Part shown: piece after piece, positions 8,180 to 14,990 of the stretch
Layout: each line of letters begins with the position of its first letter
Numbering within the stretch: position 1 is the first letter of the stretch
Origin: Alphaproteobacteria bacterium
Lineage (GTDB): Bacteria; Pseudomonadota; Alphaproteobacteria; Caedimonadales; UBA9215
Reading direction: 5' to 3'
Length of the DNA stretch: 41,040 nucleotides
Assembly: GCA_024281375.1 (NCBI GenBank)
Contig: JAJSAD010000071.1
Location: 1 to 41,040, forward strand
Notes under the pieces: generated by a model
What the model was told of the DNA's origin: nothing
Seen by the model: only the letters and a program-made list of their open reading frames with translations
Database searches by the model: none
Translations under genes and position numbers: made by a program

Positions 8180-8629
8180 ATGAGTGACAAGACCGTACCA
8201 CAACACAGTGAAAAATATTTTTCCATGAAGCGTCATAAGGAACGTGCTCAAAATTCTAAGAAAAAGACCCAGGGTGTTGCGCGCTTTAAGGAGGAAGAAG
8301 TAGAAAAAGAACCTTCTGATTCGGTTGAAGAAAATATCAATAGTATTGTGACACGTGATGATGTCGTCGCCGCTTTATTTAGTGGTGATAAAATTGATGG
8401 TTACCCTAAAAACACATTAGAATGTTTACAGATTCTTAACGACAGTAAAGACCTTGGGGATCTTAGGGGTGCCTTAGGAAAAAAACTCCCAGGTGCAGAT
8501 CTTAAGCCTTTAAAGGGCAAAAATAAAGGTGTGTGGCAGTTCCGTATTGATAAGGCCTATCGCATTCGTTTTGAGTTAAACCCTGACGGAGATGGATTTA
8601 TTAATGTTGAGGCAGGGGATTTCCATTAG
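8180..8629 (+). CDS. HigB/RelE-superfamily toxin-like domain protein
   Basis: The product has 149 residues. The first 60 are charged and disordered in composition. Residues of about 62-149 match the HigB-type branch of the RelE/ParE toxins: DDVVAALFSG, a helix with LNDSKDLGDLRG, then LKPLKGKNKGVWQFRI, YRIRFEL, and the terminal EAGDFH where HigB usually ends DYH. The conserved Lys of PLKG, two Arg of the W-x-x-R-x(5)-R pattern and the last His, which in HigB act in mRNA cleavage on the ribosome (family knowledge), are present; the usual Tyr is Phe. No antitoxin gene is beside it. It is in the same frame as the exported protein before it, with no ribosome site of its own, so independent translation is doubtful. 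The next gene starts 32 bases on. Confidence 0.65.
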   Translation: MSDKTVPQHSEKYFSMKRHKERAQNSKKKTQGVARFKEEEVEKEPSDSVEENINSIVTRDDVVAALFSGDKIDGYPKNTLECLQILNDSKDLGDLRGALGKKLPGADLKPLKGKNKGVWQFRIDKAYRIRFELNPDGDGFINVEAGDFH

Positions 8630-8661
8630 GAAACCTGAAATACTTTAAAAGGATTATGAAA

Positions 8662-9873
8662 ATGAAAACGCTTAAATTTAAAATTTTATTTGCAGTTCTG
8701 TCATTATGGCTTAGGGGAAACGACTGTCTCTTTGCAACGGATATAAGTGAGGGCGATTCAACATCTGTTCCTGCAAAATATTTTATGAATACGTCATTTT
8801 TTTCACCCAATATTATTGTTTCTTTTTTCTCTAAATATAACAGTGAAGAACATCATTATAAGCCTTATAAAGTTTTTTCGGTTGTGAGTACGATGCCTTT
8901 TGAGGGGGTAGAGTGGCTGACGCATGATGAAAATAGCTATTATTATCTTTTAGAAGGAAAACTTGACGATTATACAGTACTCCAGGATGGGGAAAATGGT
9001 CGGAAAGAATCTTCCCCTCTATTGGAGATGTTGAGCTGCTTATCCCGTGGTGCAGAGAAAATATACACGACGCATTATGGAGAAGGTAGAGAATATGATG
9101 AAACAAATTTAGAGCGCTTTCTCGGATCAGTTGGAAATGCAGATGTTGTCTTCTTTTCTTTTGGTGCTGGTATTTCTCATGGATATGTTCCAACCCTTGA
9201 AGAATCTTGTGATGAATTGGGGTTGATTAAAATTCCAAGTTCAGACCAAGTAACAGATAAAAGTATGCAAGATTTTGTCTGCCGGTTGATTAAGGAACCT
9301 AAAACATTACTTTCCATAATAAGAGAGAGCTGGTCTAAAATTGATAGCTGTGAAATAAGATCAACACCGGCGCACTTAGCTTTATTTAATTTTATAAATT
9401 GCCTCAAAAAGGATGGGAAAGAAGTTTTTGTATATACAGATAATATTGATGGCATTCATCGTAAGTGTGGCATTGACCTTTCAAGAAATCGATCAAATAA
9501 AGCAAAAGACGTAGATATAGATTCAACGGTGCCTTATGTTTCTTTTGAAACCCTTCTTTATCCGACCTTGAAAGATGTCGAAGGGCAAAATGTTGTGAGT
9601 GTTTTAATTGGGCAATCTTTTGATTTTGATTTCGTCCTGGGTCATCTTTATGAGATAGCGCCTCACACTCAATTTTTTTCAATTAATATTAAGGGAGACC
9701 CCTTGAAAATCTTCACAGGATTAGATATGAATAACCTCCCCGAAGAAGAGATAGATCTCCTGACAGTAAACAAAATAACCCTTCCTGATGTTCTTCTTCT
9801 GCGGGGGAGTGCCCATGAAATTTTACCCAAGATTGTTGAAAAGTATGAGGACTTGAAGACGAAAAATCTTTAA
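8662..9873 (+). CDS. Exported divergent sirtuin-fold (SIR2-like) protein
   Basis: AGGA at 8650-8653 favours ATG 8662 over ATG 8656. The product (403 residues) begins MKTLKFKILFAVLSLWLRGN, a signal peptide. Counting from 8656, Sir2 landmarks follow in order: FFSFGAGIS at about 166-174 (NAD-binding GAGxS), TPAHLAL at 237, YTDNIDGIH at 260-268 (for TQNIDGLH), VPYVSFETLLYP at 292-303 (for PDVVxFGExLP), VLIGQSFDFDFV near 316 (for GTSLxVxP), SINI at 342 and a C-terminal GSAHEILPKI. The zinc-ribbon cysteines and the catalytic ELHG histidine are missing: only about 20 residues separate the third and fourth landmarks. It may therefore hydrolyse or merely bind NAD or ADP-ribose. Together with the preceding HigB-like gene it forms a probable exported two-gene unit. 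Confidence 0.6.
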   Translation: MKTLKFKILFAVLSLWLRGNDCLFATDISEGDSTSVPAKYFMNTSFFSPNIIVSFFSKYNSEEHHYKPYKVFSVVSTMPFEGVEWLTHDENSYYYLLEGKLDDYTVLQDGENGRKESSPLLEMLSCLSRGAEKIYTTHYGEGREYDETNLERFLGSVGNADVVFFSFGAGISHGYVPTLEESCDELGLIKIPSSDQVTDKSMQDFVCRLIKEPKTLLSIIRESWSKIDSCEIRSTPAHLALFNFINCLKKDGKEVFVYTDNIDGIHRKCGIDLSRNRSNKAKDVDIDSTVPYVSFETLLYPTLKDVEGQNVVSVLIGQSFDFDFVLGHLYEIAPHTQFFSINIKGDPLKIFTGLDMNNLPEEEIDLLTVNKITLPDVLLLRGSAHEILPKIVEKYEDLKTKNL

Positions 9874-9895
9874 AATAAACCCTCTCCCTGCTCCC

Positions 9896-10702
9896 CTATA
9901 GATTGATCTTCTCAAAAATCACGTTCTTTGCATAAAAAGTAGCACGCTCATAATCGGCTTGTGAATTAACATTATAGGAAATAAGAGCCCGCACAAAAGA
10001 CAGGAGATGCAAAAGGGCACTGGGTGTTCTGTTATGATCATAAACCATAAAATGAGGTCGAGCTGTCCAAGCCTCCTGCAAAATAGAGGTGAAAATGTCA
10101 AACGTCCGTCCAAGTTTTGAATCAAGAGGATCGTAATTTTGCCCCCGATAATACTGGGGAGCATTCTTCGCAAACCACTCTAAAGATTGGGGATTAAAAG
10201 AGAGAATCGCCACCCTCCCCTCATAATTTTCTAAGAGTTCTGCTACTTTTTCTTCTAACTCTCCCGCAGGAGAATATTGTTCATGCTTAATCTCAATATA
10301 AAGGGGAATATGGCCTTCAACAAGATTAAGAACTTCTCGGAGAGTTGGAGGAACTTGATCTGTTTTCAAAAGCGTGTGGGATTGGAGTTCTCTCAGTGTC
10401 AACGCATCAACACGTTTATTAACAGCGCTAACACGTTTAAGGTCATGATCATGATGGACAACAACATACCCATCCTTTGTGAGCATCACATCGAGTTCAA
10501 TGGCGTACCCTCTCTCCATAGAACGTTTAAAAGCCATCAAAGAATTCTCTGGAATTCCCTGATCGTTATTAAAAAAGCCACGATGTGAGATCGGAATGGC
10601 CGTAATCCAACCCGCATTATGGGACGGAAACATATGCATTTTAAACACGAGAATGCCTGAAATGATAATAAGAAGTCCCATAAAAAAATACATTTTTTTC
10701 AT
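9896..10702 (-). CDS. Membrane-anchored glycerophosphodiester phosphodiesterase
   Basis: This enzyme family hydrolyses glycerophosphodiesters (lipid headgroup breakdown products) to glycerol-3-phosphate and an alcohol. The start is ATG 10702, with CGGAG just upstream. Residues 1-25 form an uncleaved anchor or signal (YFFMGLLIIISGILVF). The GDPD TIM-barrel motifs follow: ISHRGF with catalytic His/Arg at 40-41, IPENSLMAF, AIELDVMLTKDGYVVVHHD at about 67-85 (metal-binding Glu and Asp, then His), and IPLYIEIKHE near 130. At 268 residues the length is right for a single GDPD domain. The active site would be periplasmic. It is divergent from fabI across a 129-bp region. Confidence 0.88.
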   Translation of the reverse strand: MKKMYFFMGLLIIISGILVFKMHMFPSHNAGWITAIPISHRGFFNNDQGIPENSLMAFKRSMERGYAIELDVMLTKDGYVVVHHDHDLKRVSAVNKRVDALTLRELQSHTLLKTDQVPPTLREVLNLVEGHIPLYIEIKHEQYSPAGELEEKVAELLENYEGRVAILSFNPQSLEWFAKNAPQYYRGQNYDPLDSKLGRTFDIFTSILQEAWTARPHFMVYDHNRTPSALLHLLSFVRALISYNVNSQADYERATFYAKNVIFEKINL

Positions 10703-10831
10703 CTCCAACTCCGTAAAGGCACTTTTTAAAGTATAGACCCTGATAAGTTAACAAAAGATAAAATTTGATTTTTATCTCAAAAACGTCTAAAAAGTACCTA
10801 AGGTTTATACTTATAGATGAGGACCATAAAA

Positions 10832-11635
10832 ATGACAAAATTGATGGCCGGTAAACGCGGCATCATTATGGGTGTTGCCAACGACCGTTCGTTGGCTTGG
10901 GGCATTGCCCAACAGCTTCATGAACAAGGGGCTGAAATTGCTTTTACCTATCTTGGGGATGCCTTGAAAAAACGCGTCGAGCCTTTAGCAAAATCCCTTG
11001 GATTTGATGTTATTTTGCCTTGTAATGTCTCGGAAGAAAGCGATATTAAGGCTGTTTTCCAAAGCCTCAAAGAAAAATGGGGCAAGATTGATTTCGTTGT
11101 TCATGCCATTGGTTTTTCTGATAAAAATGAGCTTAAAGGAAGCTATAGCAACACCAGCCGTGATAATTTCCTCATGACCCTAGATATTTCTTGCTACTCA
11201 TTTACGGCCATCGCCCGCGAAGCGGCCCCTTTAATGAGCGAAGGCGGTAGCCTCTTGACCCTCACCTATTATGGGGCTGAAAAAGTGGTCCCTCACTATA
11301 ATGTCATGGGTGTTGCCAAAGCGGCTCTTGAAGCCAGTGTGCGTTATCTTGCCGTTGACTTGGGAGCTCAAAACATCCGGGTTAATGCTCTTTCTGCGGG
11401 CCCTGTCAAAACCCTTGCGGCCTCTGGCATTGGAGACTTTCGCTATATCTTGAAATGGAACGAACTCAACTCACCCCTCAAGCGTAATATCGGTATTGAT
11501 GAGGTTGGTAAATCTGCTTTATACCTCCTCAGTGATCTTTCTTCTGGAGTGACAGGTGAAACCCATCACGTTGATTGTGGGTATCACACCGTTGGGATGA
11601 AAGCCCCCGATGCGCCTGATATTGCGCTTGCTTAA
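10832..11635 (+). CDS. fabI: Enoyl-[acyl-carrier-protein] reductase (NADH), FabI
   Basis: FabI catalyses the last step of each fatty-acid elongation cycle, reducing trans-2-enoyl-ACP. Starting at ATG 10832 (GAGGA at 10818 as ribosome site) the protein has 267 residues. GVANDRSLAWGIAQ at the N-terminus is the FabI-specific nucleotide-binding motif. LTYYGAEKVVPHYNVMGVAK contains Tyr146, catalytic Tyr156 and Lys163, at the same numbers as in E. coli FabI. It is the classical, triclosan-type FabI rather than FabV or FabK. uppS follows after 15 bases, so fabI, uppS and perhaps cdsA share a transcript, joining fatty-acid, undecaprenyl and phospholipid synthesis. Confidence 0.96.
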   Translation: MTKLMAGKRGIIMGVANDRSLAWGIAQQLHEQGAEIAFTYLGDALKKRVEPLAKSLGFDVILPCNVSEESDIKAVFQSLKEKWGKIDFVVHAIGFSDKNELKGSYSNTSRDNFLMTLDISCYSFTAIAREAAPLMSEGGSLLTLTYYGAEKVVPHYNVMGVAKAALEASVRYLAVDLGAQNIRVNALSAGPVKTLAASGIGDFRYILKWNELNSPLKRNIGIDEVGKSALYLLSDLSSGVTGETHHVDCGYHTVGMKAPDAPDIALA

Positions 11636-11650
11636 GGACGAGGCGACAGG

Positions 11651-12403
11651 ATGACATTAGACCTTCAATCAACCAACTGGGCTGCTCAAATTAATCTCAA
11701 AAACTTGCCACAGCACGTTGCCATCATCATGGATGGCAATGGACGATGGGCAAGAAAGCGTGGTATGCCAAGACTTTTTGGCCATCAACGGGGTGTCGAA
11801 GCCCTCAAAAAAGCCATTGGTTTCGCCCTCGATGTTGGTATTCCTTATCTCAGTGCCTGGGCCTTTTCAACGGCAAATTGGAGGCGTCCTGAAACAGAAA
11901 TTTCTGGATTGATTACGATTTTACGCCGCACTCTCAGCAAAGATCTCGCAGAATTCCATGACCGTGATATTCAACTAAAAGTCATTGGGTCCAAAGTCGG
12001 ATTGCCAGATGATCTTATCACCATGATTAATCGAGCCGAAGACCTGACCAAAGATAATAAAAAACTTACCCTCCTCATTAATTTCAATTACGATGGCAGA
12101 ACAGATATCCTTGAAGCCACAAAAAAGATCGCCCAGAAGATTAAATCAGGTGACATTTCTCTAGAAGATATAACAGAAGACCTCTTTTCTAGCCATACCA
12201 TGACGACGGGCATTCCAGACCCTGACCTCCTGATTCGTACCAGCGGCGTTGTGCGCCTGAGTAATTATATGATGTGGCAATGCACCTTTACGGAATTCGT
12301 TTTCCTTGAAAAAAATTGGCCCGATTTTACAGAGCAAGATTTTTGTACGGCACTCCAAGACTTTCAAAAATGTGGACGAAACTTTGGACAAATTTCTGCA
12401 TAA
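11651..12403 (+). CDS. uppS: Undecaprenyl diphosphate synthase (cis-prenyltransferase)
   Basis: UppS extends farnesyl diphosphate with eight isopentenyl units to make the C55 lipid carrier of peptidoglycan synthesis. The 250-residue protein carries VAIIMDGNGRWARKRG (catalytic Asp28), GHQRGVEAL, the AFSTANWRRP substrate loop near residue 71-80, and LLIRTSG at 194. The metal-binding Glu in TFTEFVF (Glu215) is present. One oddity: the usual G-E-x-R after RTSG reads GVVR, so the conserved Glu (position 200) is Val. An intact uppS indicates that the cell builds a lipid-II-dependent wall. Confidence 0.95.
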   Translation: MTLDLQSTNWAAQINLKNLPQHVAIIMDGNGRWARKRGMPRLFGHQRGVEALKKAIGFALDVGIPYLSAWAFSTANWRRPETEISGLITILRRTLSKDLAEFHDRDIQLKVIGSKVGLPDDLITMINRAEDLTKDNKKLTLLINFNYDGRTDILEATKKIAQKIKSGDISLEDITEDLFSSHTMTTGIPDPDLLIRTSGVVRLSNYMMWQCTFTEFVFLEKNWPDFTEQDFCTALQDFQKCGRNFGQISA

Positions 12404-12517
12404 CGATTACACTGACATAATAACAAAAAAAGTAGACTCCATATGAGCCAAGATGTTAATATCATCAGAACCCTTTGCATAATAGCTAAGCGTAGCAGTT
12501 TTGAGACGATTTTGTTC

Positions 12518-12578
12518 TTTTTCATTTTGAAAACCCGCAGTGTATGCGGTATACATGAGGACCTTTCAAAATGAAAAA
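12518..12578 (+). promoter_or_regulatory. 15-bp perfect inverted repeat overlapping the cdsA start codon
   Basis: TTTTTCATTTTGAAA at 12518-12532 is the exact reverse complement of TTTCAAAATGAAAAA at 12564-12578. The right arm contains the cdsA ATG (12571). The 31-base loop holds a small inner stem, CCGCA/TGCGG (12535-12549), and the cdsA ribosome site GAGG (12557-12560). In mRNA the fold would bury the start codon while leaving the ribosome site in the loop. Confidence 0.55.
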
Positions 12579-13317
12579 TGGCAAAAAGAGTCCAAAAGAG
12601 CTTTATGCAGAGGGTTCTATCAATAAAGAAGCCCTCACGAAAGCCTTCTTGACCCCCAATTTCTTTAGACGTGTGGTAACAGCCCTTCTCTTTGGCGGGT
12701 TGACCCTTTGGATGCTCGTGATAGAAAGCCCCTTCATCGGTTATTTTATGACAGTTCTTTGCGCTATTTTGTTAATCGAATGGACGATGTTGGTCTTTAA
12801 ATCCGATAAAGATCACAAAGAACGCATGACATGGCTGTTATTTGGAAGCACTTACCTTATTCTAGGGGTCCTTGGTTTCTATGAGCTGTATGATTATTCA
12901 GCTATGCTAGGTATTAGCCTTCTTTTCATCATTTGGAGCACGGATATTGGCGCCTATTTTACCGGAAAAATCATCGGAGGACCAAGACTAGCACCTACCA
13001 TTAGCCCCGGAAAAACATGGTCTGGCGCCATTGGAGGTCTCATCAGTGCCTCTATCACAGCCCTGATTATTTCCGTTTATATGTATGATGGTATCAATTG
13101 GGGCATTGTTGGTTTTTTCATTCTCTGTAGTCTTTTAGGTCAAGTTGGTGATCTTTTAGAGTCCAAAGTGAAGCGTTATTTCAAGATAAAAGATTCCAGT
13201 AAATTCTTACCAGGACATGGTGGCTTTATAGATCGTTTGGATAGTCTTGTCTTTGTCGGTTTATTTCTTTATGCTTTTTATAAGATTACAAATTTTTCAC
13301 AAATTTTTAATCTTTAG
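12571..13317 (+). CDS. cdsA: Phosphatidate cytidylyltransferase
   Basis: CdsA converts phosphatidic acid and CTP to CDP-diacylglycerol, the branch point of phospholipid synthesis. The 248-residue protein has about seven hydrophobic membrane segments. The family signature is at the C-terminus: ESKVKRYFKIKDSSKFLPGH, GGFIDRLDS, where the KR, KD, PGHGG and DRxD residues bind metal and CTP. ATSPGKTWSG-like substrate motif is present as ISPGKTWSGAIGG. It follows uppS, the usual neighbour, but after a 167-bp gap rather than the usual tight spacing, and no dxr or rseP follows. The start codon lies inside an inverted repeat (see 12518-12578). Confidence 0.95.
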   Translation: MKNGKKSPKELYAEGSINKEALTKAFLTPNFFRRVVTALLFGGLTLWMLVIESPFIGYFMTVLCAILLIEWTMLVFKSDKDHKERMTWLLFGSTYLILGVLGFYELYDYSAMLGISLLFIIWSTDIGAYFTGKIIGGPRLAPTISPGKTWSGAIGGLISASITALIISVYMYDGINWGIVGFFILCSLLGQVGDLLESKVKRYFKIKDSSKFLPGHGGFIDRLDSLVFVGLFLYAFYKITNFSQIFNL

Positions 13318-13351
13318 GACGGTATGATAAAAATCTTTTAGGAGGGTAACT

Positions 13352-13639
13352 ATGAAATATATTAGGACTTTAACTTTTATGTTAATGACCAACAGTATTA
13401 TGGCAAGTGATTTTATAGTACCAGAGGAAAACCTTCTTCCCAAATTTTCTCCTCAACAAATAAAAGATATAAGATATTTGGCTGAGTTTTTTGGATTCTC
13501 GGCCGAAGATATTATAGCACCACCCCCTCATCAAAGAAAAATGAGCCAAGAAGACTATGTTCTGGGCCTCTTTCCTGGTCCAGAACATAAGAAAAAACGT
13601 AAAGAGGCCCTTGAATTCATAAGAACATATCTAGGTTAA
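13352..13639 (+). CDS. Small exported protein, unknown function
   Basis: A strong ribosome site (AGGAGGG at 13340) precedes a 95-residue protein that begins MKYIRTLTFMLMTNSIMASD, a short signal peptide. The mature part has an acidic, helical stretch (FSPQQIKDIRYLAEFFG), a Pro/His spot (APPPHQRK) and a basic C-terminus. I recognise no family. It sits between cdsA and pgeF with 34- and 9-base gaps, so it is probably in their transcript. Confidence 0.6.
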   Translation: MKYIRTLTFMLMTNSIMASDFIVPEENLLPKFSPQQIKDIRYLAEFFGFSAEDIIAPPPHQRKMSQEDYVLGLFPGPEHKKKRKEALEFIRTYLG

Positions 13640-13648
13640 TGACTTAAG

Positions 13649-14434
13649 ATGTTTACTCTAAGGCCCCTCCAAACTCATAATCTTAAGGCACACAGAGATA
13701 TCATTAACCATGGATTCTTCACACGTCAGGGAGGGCATAGCACAGGGCTCTACGATAGTTTCAATGTGAGTCTTTCAAAAGGGGACAGTCCTCAAAACAC
13801 TCTGAAAAATCGAGAAAAAATAGCTAATTTCTTTGAGCAACCTCTTGCAAATATATGTTTCTTGAAACAAGTTCATGGAAACGCCCCTTTAGTCATTACC
13901 GAGCCCTATGAGGCGATCTCCCCTCCGGAAGCAGATGCCCTGATCACAACAATCCCAGGCCTTGTGTTGAGTATTCAAACGGCAGATTGCGTGCCTATTT
14001 TGCTCTATGATCCTCAGGGGCCTCTGATTGCAGCGATTCACGGAGGCTGGAAAGGGCTTTTGTCTGGCATTATTGAACGCACCCTTGAGATGATACAGCT
14101 CAACTCAGCCTCACTTCAAACGATAATAGCAAGCATCGGCCCTTGTATTGCTCAGGATTCCTACGAAGTAGATCAAGAAATTTTTGATCAATTTCAGGGA
14201 CAAAATTCTGATTTTAAAAGTTTTTTTAGGAAGGGAAACTCTAAGGAGAAATATCAATTTGATCTCCAAGGCCTTGCACAGCATAAACTTAGGCAGGCTA
14301 ATATTCAAAATATAGACCTCATTCCTCAAGATACTTATACAAATGAAGACCTCTTGTTTAGCTGTCGACGGGCTGCTCACAAAGGCGAGAAATCCTTTGG
14401 GAATCAGGCTTCGTGTATTGTAATCAAAAAATAA
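13649..14434 (+). CDS. pgeF: Peptidoglycan editing factor PgeF (YfiH, laccase-like/COG1496)
   Basis: Members of this family were first called polyphenol oxidases. They have been described as purine nucleoside phosphorylase/adenosine deaminase-type enzymes and, in E. coli, as removing misincorporated L-Ser from peptidoglycan precursors. The 261-residue protein shows the three metal-site motifs: KQVHGN (His76), QTADCVPILLYDP (Cys114) and AAIHGGWKGL (His131). SIGPCIAQDSYEVDQEI near 165 and CRRAAHKGEKSFGNQ near the end are further family signatures. It is close behind the preceding small gene. No strong terminator directly follows; transcription may run to the hairpin at 14643. Confidence 0.92.
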   Translation: MFTLRPLQTHNLKAHRDIINHGFFTRQGGHSTGLYDSFNVSLSKGDSPQNTLKNREKIANFFEQPLANICFLKQVHGNAPLVITEPYEAISPPEADALITTIPGLVLSIQTADCVPILLYDPQGPLIAAIHGGWKGLLSGIIERTLEMIQLNSASLQTIIASIGPCIAQDSYEVDQEIFDQFQGQNSDFKSFFRKGNSKEKYQFDLQGLAQHKLRQANIQNIDLIPQDTYTNEDLLFSCRRAAHKGEKSFGNQASCIVIKK

Positions 14435-14618
14435 TTTAAAAAAAGTGTTGACGTCAAAAAAAGCATCCCCATGTATCTATTAACCAAGGCGGAAACTCAT
14501 CGGCTAAGGTTATGGATTTTCAATTTTGATTCTAAACTAGAAAAGAGTGATGACGTGTACGCACTTGTACACAAGGAACGATTTGACGACGTTTAGGATT
14601 AAAAAGGGAAGTCCATAT

Positions 14619-14672
14619 TTCATACACATAGTCCCCTCTTGGAAAGGCCCTCATTTTTGAGGGCTTTTCTTT
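14619..14672 (+). ncRNA. sRNA-like tail with terminator, copy 1
   Basis: TTCATACACATAGTCCCCTC followed by TTGGAAA is nearly identical to 27969-27996. A terminator hairpin follows (AAAG GCCCTC, loop ATTTTT, GAGGGC TTTT at 14643-14668). The hairpin stem differs from the other copy, but TTTCTTTGG(G)C after it is shared. A TTGACG at 14448 could start a transcript, but no convincing -10 is spaced from it. A hairpin GTGTAC/GTACAC lies at 14556-14573. It could be a free sRNA or the 3' end of the pgeF mRNA. No other gene is seen in 14435-14684. Confidence 0.4.
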
Positions 14673-14684
14673 GGGCTTAAAAAA

Positions 14685-14966
14685 TTACCTACCCTCCTCA
14701 ACATCTATACAACACAAGTATAGGCCAAAACGCTGCCAAAATGAGGGTGTGGTATTTTGAGCAGGAGGGGAGCCCTTGACATCAATATCAATGTGGATAA
14801 CTTCCCAGGAATCGTCTCCTAAAGGAGACTTAAGAGGTGTTCCCTCTGTTGGCTGTCGAATAGGAAAGACACCAAAATATTCCTCCCCATCTGTGATAAA
14901 ATGTGAACTTTCTGAATTGCCGACATGAATAACCAAAGAAAGAAAAACCACCATTATTTTACGCAT
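14685..14966 (-). CDS. Small exported protein, unknown function
   Basis: The 93-residue product begins MRKIMVVFLSLVIHVGNSES, a probable signal peptide. The rest is rich in Gly, Asp and Pro, with WEVIHIDIDVKG in the middle and two adjacent cysteines near the end (YLCCIDVEEGR). I recognise no family. It lies 24 bases after the SDR gene at the downstream end of the fatty-acid block. No good ribosome site is visible, so confidence is moderate. Confidence 0.5.
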   Translation of the reverse strand: MRKIMVVFLSLVIHVGNSESSHFITDGEEYFGVFPIRQPTEGTPLKSPLGDDSWEVIHIDIDVKGSPPAQNTTPSFWQRFGLYLCCIDVEEGR

Positions 14967-14990
14967 ACTTGTTACTCTACTCGTTATTTG

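Noticed and set aside
12364-12525. 53-codon hydrophobic ORF on the minus strand in the uppS-cdsA gap
   Set aside because: It overlaps the end of uppS, has no ribosome site, and its start is just the mirror arm of the inverted repeat.
12443-12574. 43-codon ORF whose stop overlaps the cdsA start as ATGA
   Set aside because: The overlap looks like translational coupling, but there is no ribosome site and the peptide has no protein-like signature. Mentioned because it lies in the inverted-repeat region.
14471-14596. 41-codon ORF after pgeF (MYLLTKAETHRL...)
   Set aside because: No ribosome site, no recognisable similarity, and an opening of this length is likely by chance. It is in the pgeF frame only after a stop.
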